Below, piece by piece: positions 6,271 through 9,540 of a stretch of 9,540 nucleotides of DNA. The notes beneath the pieces are model-generated. The model had not been told where the DNA came from. It saw only the letters and a program-made list of their open reading frames with translations, and searched no databases. Both the position numbers and the translations under genes were made by a program. Source of the stretch: Gammaproteobacteria bacterium (GTDB lineage: Bacteria > Pseudomonadota > Gammaproteobacteria > HK1); the NCBI GenBank assembly GCA_020444775.1, contig JAGRHX010000585.1, positions 1 to 9,540 of the forward strand, written 5' to 3'. Position 1 is the first letter of the stretch, and the number at the start of each line of letters is the position of its first letter.

Positions 6271-7098
6271 GTGACGATTCAAGTCAACCCCTATACCCCC
6301 GGCATCGGTGCCGAAGTCAGCAACGTCGATCTGGCCGCGCTCAGCGACGACTCCTTTGCCACCATCAAGCAGGCGTTTCTCGACCATCTGGTGCTGTTCT
6401 TTCGCGATCAGGACCTCAGCGTCGACGAGCACATCGCCTTCGGCCGCCGCTTTGGTGAGCTGCATGTGCATCCGGCCGCCAACGACTATCGCAAGCAGCA
6501 CAATCTGCCGCCCGAGATCCTGGTCATCCACGCCGACGAGAACACCAAGCGCACCGCTGGTGACAGCTGGCACTCCGACGTCTCCTGTGACGCCGAGCCG
6601 CCGCTGGCCAGCATCCTCAAGCTGGAGACGGTGCCGCCGTGTGGAGGCGATACCTTGTTCGCGAACATGTATGCCGCCTACGAGGCCTTGTCCACACCCA
6701 TGAAGCAGCTGGTGGACGGGCTCAGCGCGACACACGACGGTGGCCCGAACTACCGCGATAGGGCGGCGCGTGCCGGTGTGGACGTGTCGCACAAGACCTA
6801 TCCCTGCAACAGTCATCCGGTCGTGCGTACCCACCCGGAGACCGGTCGCAAGGCGTTGTTCGTGAACTCGGCCTTCACCACCCGTATCAACGACGTGCCG
6901 GCCGATGAGAGCAAGGCGATCCTGGACTTCCTCTTCCAGCACATCTCCAAGCCCATGTTCCAGTGCCGGTTTCGTTGGCGTCCGAACTCCATAGCCATGT
7001 GGGACAACCGCTGTACCCTGCATCACGCCATGTGGGACTACTATCCCCAGGTGCGTACGGGGCGGCGGGTCACGGTCAAGGGTGATCGTCCGTTCTGA
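6271..7098 (+). CDS. TauD/TfdA-family Fe(II)/2-oxoglutarate-dependent dioxygenase
   Basis: This cytosolic non-haem iron dioxygenase (275 aa) couples 2-oxoglutarate decarboxylation to hydroxylation of a substrate; in TauD this releases sulfite from taurine. The iron facial triad is His101, Asp103 (SWHSD) and His251 (DNRCTLHH). Arg262, eleven residues after His251, and Thr128 (GGDTLF) match the co-substrate-binding residues of E. coli TauD. The overall match to TauD is close (FGELHVHP, ALFVNSAFTTRI, FRWRPNSIAMWDNR). His67 and Arg266 correspond to TauD's sulfonate-contacting His70 and Arg270, whereas its Tyr73 and Asn95, which contact the taurine amine, align with Ala70 and Gly97. An anionic, perhaps sulfonated, substrate other than taurine is therefore plausible. 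It starts at GTG 6271. A luciferase-like gene follows after 96 bp, probably in one operon. Confidence 0.95.
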   Translation: MTIQVNPYTPGIGAEVSNVDLAALSDDSFATIKQAFLDHLVLFFRDQDLSVDEHIAFGRRFGELHVHPAANDYRKQHNLPPEILVIHADENTKRTAGDSWHSDVSCDAEPPLASILKLETVPPCGGDTLFANMYAAYEALSTPMKQLVDGLSATHDGGPNYRDRAARAGVDVSHKTYPCNSHPVVRTHPETGRKALFVNSAFTTRINDVPADESKAILDFLFQHISKPMFQCRFRWRPNSIAMWDNRCTLHHAMWDYYPQVRTGRRVTVKGDRPF

Positions 7099-7143
7099 AC
7101 AAGGACCGTTCGCCGACGGGCTTGGCCCGAAGAGCAGCGCCGA

Positions 7144-7175
7144 CAGCTGGCGCTGACACCTGGCGCCGCCAGCTG
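7144..7175 (+). promoter_or_regulatory. Stem-loop in the dioxygenase-luciferase gap
   Basis: Bases 7144-7152 (CAGCTGGCG) pair perfectly with 7167-7175 (CGCCAGCTG) around a 14-base loop. The stem ends just before the weak ribosome binding site of the next gene (GGAG at 7180-7183), so it could influence mRNA stability or downstream translation. A smaller CGGGC/GCCCG hairpin lies at 7117-7129. No T-run follows either. Confidence 0.45.
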
Positions 7176-7194
7176 GCTCGGAGATTGCGCGACA

Positions 7195-8244
7195 ATGAAG
7201 ATCAAGTTCGGGGTGATGCTCGGTAACCAGTCGACACTACCCAGGCCCGAGGACCTGCGGGCCATGGGTGACCTGGTTTCGCTGTGCGAGGATTTTGGCG
7301 CGGCGGCGATCGGCACCTACGACACCAGCTTCATTGGCGGTGATGCCTTCGTCCGCGCTACGTTGCTGGCCGAGCGCGCGCGCAGCGCGCGGGTTGGTCT
7401 GCGCCCGACCAATCCGCTGACCCGCGAGCCGCAGGTGATGGCAGGCTTTGCCGCCTCTCTGGATTCGCTGACCGCGGGGCGGGCCTTCCTGGACGTGGCG
7501 AGCGGTGACAGCGCTGTCTACAACATCGGTCTGAAGCCGGCCAGCCGGGCCCGTATCGAAGCCTACGTGCGTTGCGTGCGCGAGCTGCTGGCCAACGGCG
7601 AGAGCGACTACGATGGCCGGCCGCAGCGGATACGCTGGCATCGCGACGCTGTTCGGCCGCGTGTGCCGATCTCGATCTGCGCCGAAGGTCCGCGCATGCT
7701 ACATCTGGCCGGGCGCATCGCCGACGGTGTGATCGCGGGTACCGGTCTCACCGCCGATGTGGTCAGTGACACCATCCGCAGGGTGCACGGTGGCGCCCAG
7801 GCAGAGGGTAGATCACCAGACGAGGTGGAGATCTGGTTCACCACGCGTACCGCGCTGGATCTCGACAGGAACAAGGCCATCGATGAGGTGCGGGGCTCGG
7901 TCTCCTCGATACTCAATCACTCGATGCGCTTCGGTCTGGAAGGCAAGAACCTGCCAGAGGCCTTGATACCCAAGGTCCAGGAGTATGTCGACGGCTATGT
8001 GCTCTACGAGCACGTGCAGAATCACGGCGAGAATCCCAGACGCATGGAGGCGCTCGGTCTGACCGATTACGCCATGCAGCGATTTGCGCTGGCCGGGGAT
8101 CCGAACGATTGGATTGCGCGCATCGAGAGTCTGGTCGAATGTGGGGTGCAGGGGATCTGGATCGGACCCGGTGCGCATCCCATCGAACGGCAGATGCACG
8201 ACATGCGGTTGTTCGCCGAGCGCATCGCGCCGCACTTTCAATGA
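7195..8244 (+). CDS. LLM-class flavin/F420-type oxidoreductase
   Basis: This 349-aa protein is a TIM-barrel enzyme of the bacterial luciferase-like superfamily, nearest in style to the methylene-tetrahydromethanopterin-reductase-like branch. It shows KIKFGVMLG (2-10), the signature TNPLTREPQVMAGFAASLDSL with GRAFLDVASGDS (72-106), a second cofactor-side segment CAEGPRMLHLAGRIADGVIAGTGL (162-185), and the C-terminal LAGDPNDWIARIESLVECGVQGIWIGP (299-325). Such enzymes use reduced FMN or F420 for monooxygenation or hydride transfer; which cofactor applies here cannot be read from the sequence, though FMN is more usual in proteobacteria. The ATG at 7195 has only a weak GGAG 11 bases upstream, hinting at coupling to the dioxygenase gene ahead. 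It is convergent with a second, more distant luciferase-like gene. Confidence 0.93.
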   Translation: MKIKFGVMLGNQSTLPRPEDLRAMGDLVSLCEDFGAAAIGTYDTSFIGGDAFVRATLLAERARSARVGLRPTNPLTREPQVMAGFAASLDSLTAGRAFLDVASGDSAVYNIGLKPASRARIEAYVRCVRELLANGESDYDGRPQRIRWHRDAVRPRVPISICAEGPRMLHLAGRIADGVIAGTGLTADVVSDTIRRVHGGAQAEGRSPDEVEIWFTTRTALDLDRNKAIDEVRGSVSSILNHSMRFGLEGKNLPEALIPKVQEYVDGYVLYEHVQNHGENPRRMEALGLTDYAMQRFALAGDPNDWIARIESLVECGVQGIWIGPGAHPIERQMHDMRLFAERIAPHFQ

Positions 8245-8257
8245 GCGCCAGGATCTG

Positions 8258-8298
8258 GCCGTGACGCTGGCGGCACGCGTGCCGCGCGGCGTCACGGC
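8258..8298. terminator. Compound stem-loop between convergent luciferase-like genes
   Basis: GCCGTGACGC (8258-8267) pairs perfectly with GCGTCACGGC (8289-8298), and the interior is itself a perfect 16-bp palindrome (8270-8285, GCGGCACG and its complement). It lies between the stop of the forward gene (8244) and the stop of the reverse gene (8325), so it can act on both transcripts. It lacks a T-tract on either side. Confidence 0.6.
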
Positions 8299-8324
8299 TC
8301 GGGCCAGGGCTCAGCGGTGGCTGC

Positions 8325-9440
8325 TCAGGCCGCGCGCGGCAGGGTCTGTGACAAGCGCCCCTTGAAGTACGGCAGCACCTCGCGGGAGAAGGTCTCGGCC
8401 GCCTTGGCGTGTGGGTAGCCGGACAGGCAGAAGCTGCTGCAACCCGCCTCGACGAACTCGTCCAGGGTCGATGCGATCTGTGCCGGTGTGCCCACTACCG
8501 CGATCCCAGCACCCGCCCGAACGGTGGAGATACCGGTCCACAGATGCGGGTGGATCTTCATCTCCTCGCCCGATTCCTCGAGTAGCTGCCAGACTCGCTG
8601 ATTCGCCTCCGAGGTGCGCCGGATGCCCGCGGCCGCGTCCTGTCCGGTGCGCATGTTGGCCAGATTGAAGCGGGTCGCCCCCGCGATCAGGCGGTGGGCC
8701 TCGTCCCAGGCGGCCTTCTCGGTGGACGCGCAGATGATCTGCAGACGCATGCCAAAGCGCAGCGCGTGCTCTCGGCCATGCGCCGCGGCAAGCCCGCGCA
8801 TGTGTTGGATCTTCTCCGCGATGGTCTCCGGCCGGTCGCCCCAGAACAGATGAACGGTGGAGTGGCGGGCCGATATCTCCTGAGCTTGCGCGGAACCGCC
8901 TCCCAGGAAGAACGGTGGATGCGGTTGCTGCAGGGGCTTGGGCTCAATGACTTGATTGACCCGATAGTGTTTGCCCTCGAAACCGATGGGCTCGTTGGAG
9001 GACCACAGACGCTTCATGATCTGCACCTCCTCGTCCATCTTCTCGTAGCGCACCTGCTTGGAATCGTGCAGACCGTCCGCCTGGGTGTCGTCGTCGTTGA
9101 TACCCGCGATCAGGTTGACGCACAGTCGGCCGCCGGATAGCTGGTCGAGCGTGGCATACATCTTCGCCGAGAGCGTGGGATTGCAGTAGCCAGAGCGCAG
9201 CGCGATCAGCGGCGCGACGTTGCGGGTGCGCGCCGCGTAGTACGAGGCGGTCACGGTGGCTTCCCAGCAGGTGGCGTTGACCGGCATCAGCAGGTACTTG
9301 AACCCCCCACGGTCGACCACATCGACTATCTCGTCGAACAGCGCGCGGCTTTGCACAATGCGTGCCTCGGGATCGCCCAGACAGGTGCTGTCACCGCTGG
9401 TGGGTAGAAACCAGCCAAAGGTCAGATCGGATACGCTCAT
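8325..9440 (-). CDS. SsuD-like FMNH2-dependent monooxygenase
   Basis: This 371-aa luciferase-like monooxygenase resembles alkanesulfonate monooxygenase SsuD, which uses FMNH2 and O2 to cleave sulfonates to aldehyde and sulfite. Matches along the chain include FGWFLPTSGD (8-17), ALRSGYCNPTLSAKMYATLDQLSGGR (80-105), QQPHPPFFLGGGSAQAQE (171-188), FWGDRPETIAEKI (199-211), WTGISTVRAGAGIAVVG (301-317) and CLSGYPH (338-344). Against E. coli SsuD, Cys58 aligns with Cys54, Arg308 with Arg297 and Tyr342 with Tyr331, but Gln234 stands where SsuD has His228. The substrate may therefore differ; dimethylsulfone- or other SsuD-like monooxygenases are alternatives. The start is the ATG at 9440, with AGAGGGAG (9453-9446) five bases upstream, rather than the TTG at 9443. 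No reductase (SsuE-like) gene is seen nearby. Confidence 0.93.
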   Translation of the reverse strand: MSVSDLTFGWFLPTSGDSTCLGDPEARIVQSRALFDEIVDVVDRGGFKYLLMPVNATCWEATVTASYYAARTRNVAPLIALRSGYCNPTLSAKMYATLDQLSGGRLCVNLIAGINDDDTQADGLHDSKQVRYEKMDEEVQIMKRLWSSNEPIGFEGKHYRVNQVIEPKPLQQPHPPFFLGGGSAQAQEISARHSTVHLFWGDRPETIAEKIQHMRGLAAAHGREHALRFGMRLQIICASTEKAAWDEAHRLIAGATRFNLANMRTGQDAAAGIRRTSEANQRVWQLLEESGEEMKIHPHLWTGISTVRAGAGIAVVGTPAQIASTLDEFVEAGCSSFCLSGYPHAKAAETFSREVLPYFKGRLSQTLPRAA

Positions 9441-9540
9441 CAAGGCTCCCTCTAGGTGTGTGCGGGGCCTGGGGGCAATGTGCGGAACGTCTGCCAGCGA
9501 TCGTCGTGCGTCATGGATGGGGGACGACGGTTCGCTGCAT
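9441..9540. other. Upstream region of the SsuD-like gene
   Basis: This 100-bp non-coding stretch up to the window edge should hold the promoter of the reverse-strand monooxygenase. I see a weak inverted repeat (CGTCGT at 9502-9507, ACGACG at 9524-9529) but no clear promoter boxes. Confidence 0.35.

Noticed and set aside
9502..9529. CGTCGT/ACGACG inverted repeat near the right edge
   Set aside because: Only six base pairs with a 16-base spacer in GC-rich DNA; this is easily expected by chance.
1..9540. tRNA, rRNA, CRISPR array, insertion sequence or attachment site
   Set aside because: No cloverleaf-like tRNA elements, no regularly spaced repeats with spacers, no transposase-like protein and no terminal inverted repeats with target duplications were visible. 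All long stretches are accounted for by metabolic or transport genes.

Overview
The window is a GC-rich, densely packed bacterial chromosome segment. It carries eight confidently read protein genes plus one gene of unknown function, and no RNA genes, CRISPR array or insertion sequence that I can see. The Tat-exported TRAP solute receptor, the TauD-type dioxygenase and two luciferase-like flavin enzymes beside SDR dehydrogenases suggest a proteobacterium, probably a heterotrophic gammaproteobacterium or a relative that lives on dissolved organic compounds. The species cannot be named from the sequence alone.

Layout. From left to right there is a short leader (1-165) with a 12-bp tandem repeat at the window edge. 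Next comes a forward TRAP transporter operon: dctP (166-1488), dctQ (1684-2310) and dctM (2321-3628). A two-helix membrane protein with a possible PH-like cytosolic domain (3652-4293) follows closely. A strong hairpin (4315-4346) separates this from a reverse-strand pair of short-chain dehydrogenases (5988-5200, then 5122-4364). A 282-bp divergent region (5989-6270) with several symmetric and repeated motifs drives the SDR pair leftwards and a second forward pair rightwards: a TauD/TfdA-family 2-oxoglutarate dioxygenase (6271-7098) and a luciferase-like oxidoreductase (7195-8244). A second strong hairpin (8258-8298) separates that pair from a convergent reverse-strand SsuD-like flavin monooxygenase (9440-8325).

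How the genes may work together (inference). The TRAP system would import a small organic anion using an ion gradient. The TauD-like dioxygenase and the SsuD-like FMNH2-dependent monooxygenase are both from families that cleave C-S bonds of sulfonates, or hydroxylate next to a leaving group, yielding aldehydes or ketones. The two SDRs and the second luciferase-like enzyme could process those carbonyl or hydroxyl products. The result looks like a catabolic island for an organosulfur or related xenobiotic/natural compound. Its uptake system is TRAP rather than the ABC systems (SsuABC, TauABC) usually paired with these oxygenases. The substrate is not determined: key taurine-contacting positions in the TauD homologue and one active-site position in the SsuD homologue differ from the E. 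coli enzymes, and no flavin reductase is present in the window.

A recurring architectural feature is that nearly every intercistronic gap longer than about 70 bp contains an inverted repeat able to form a stem-loop, none followed by a T-tract.
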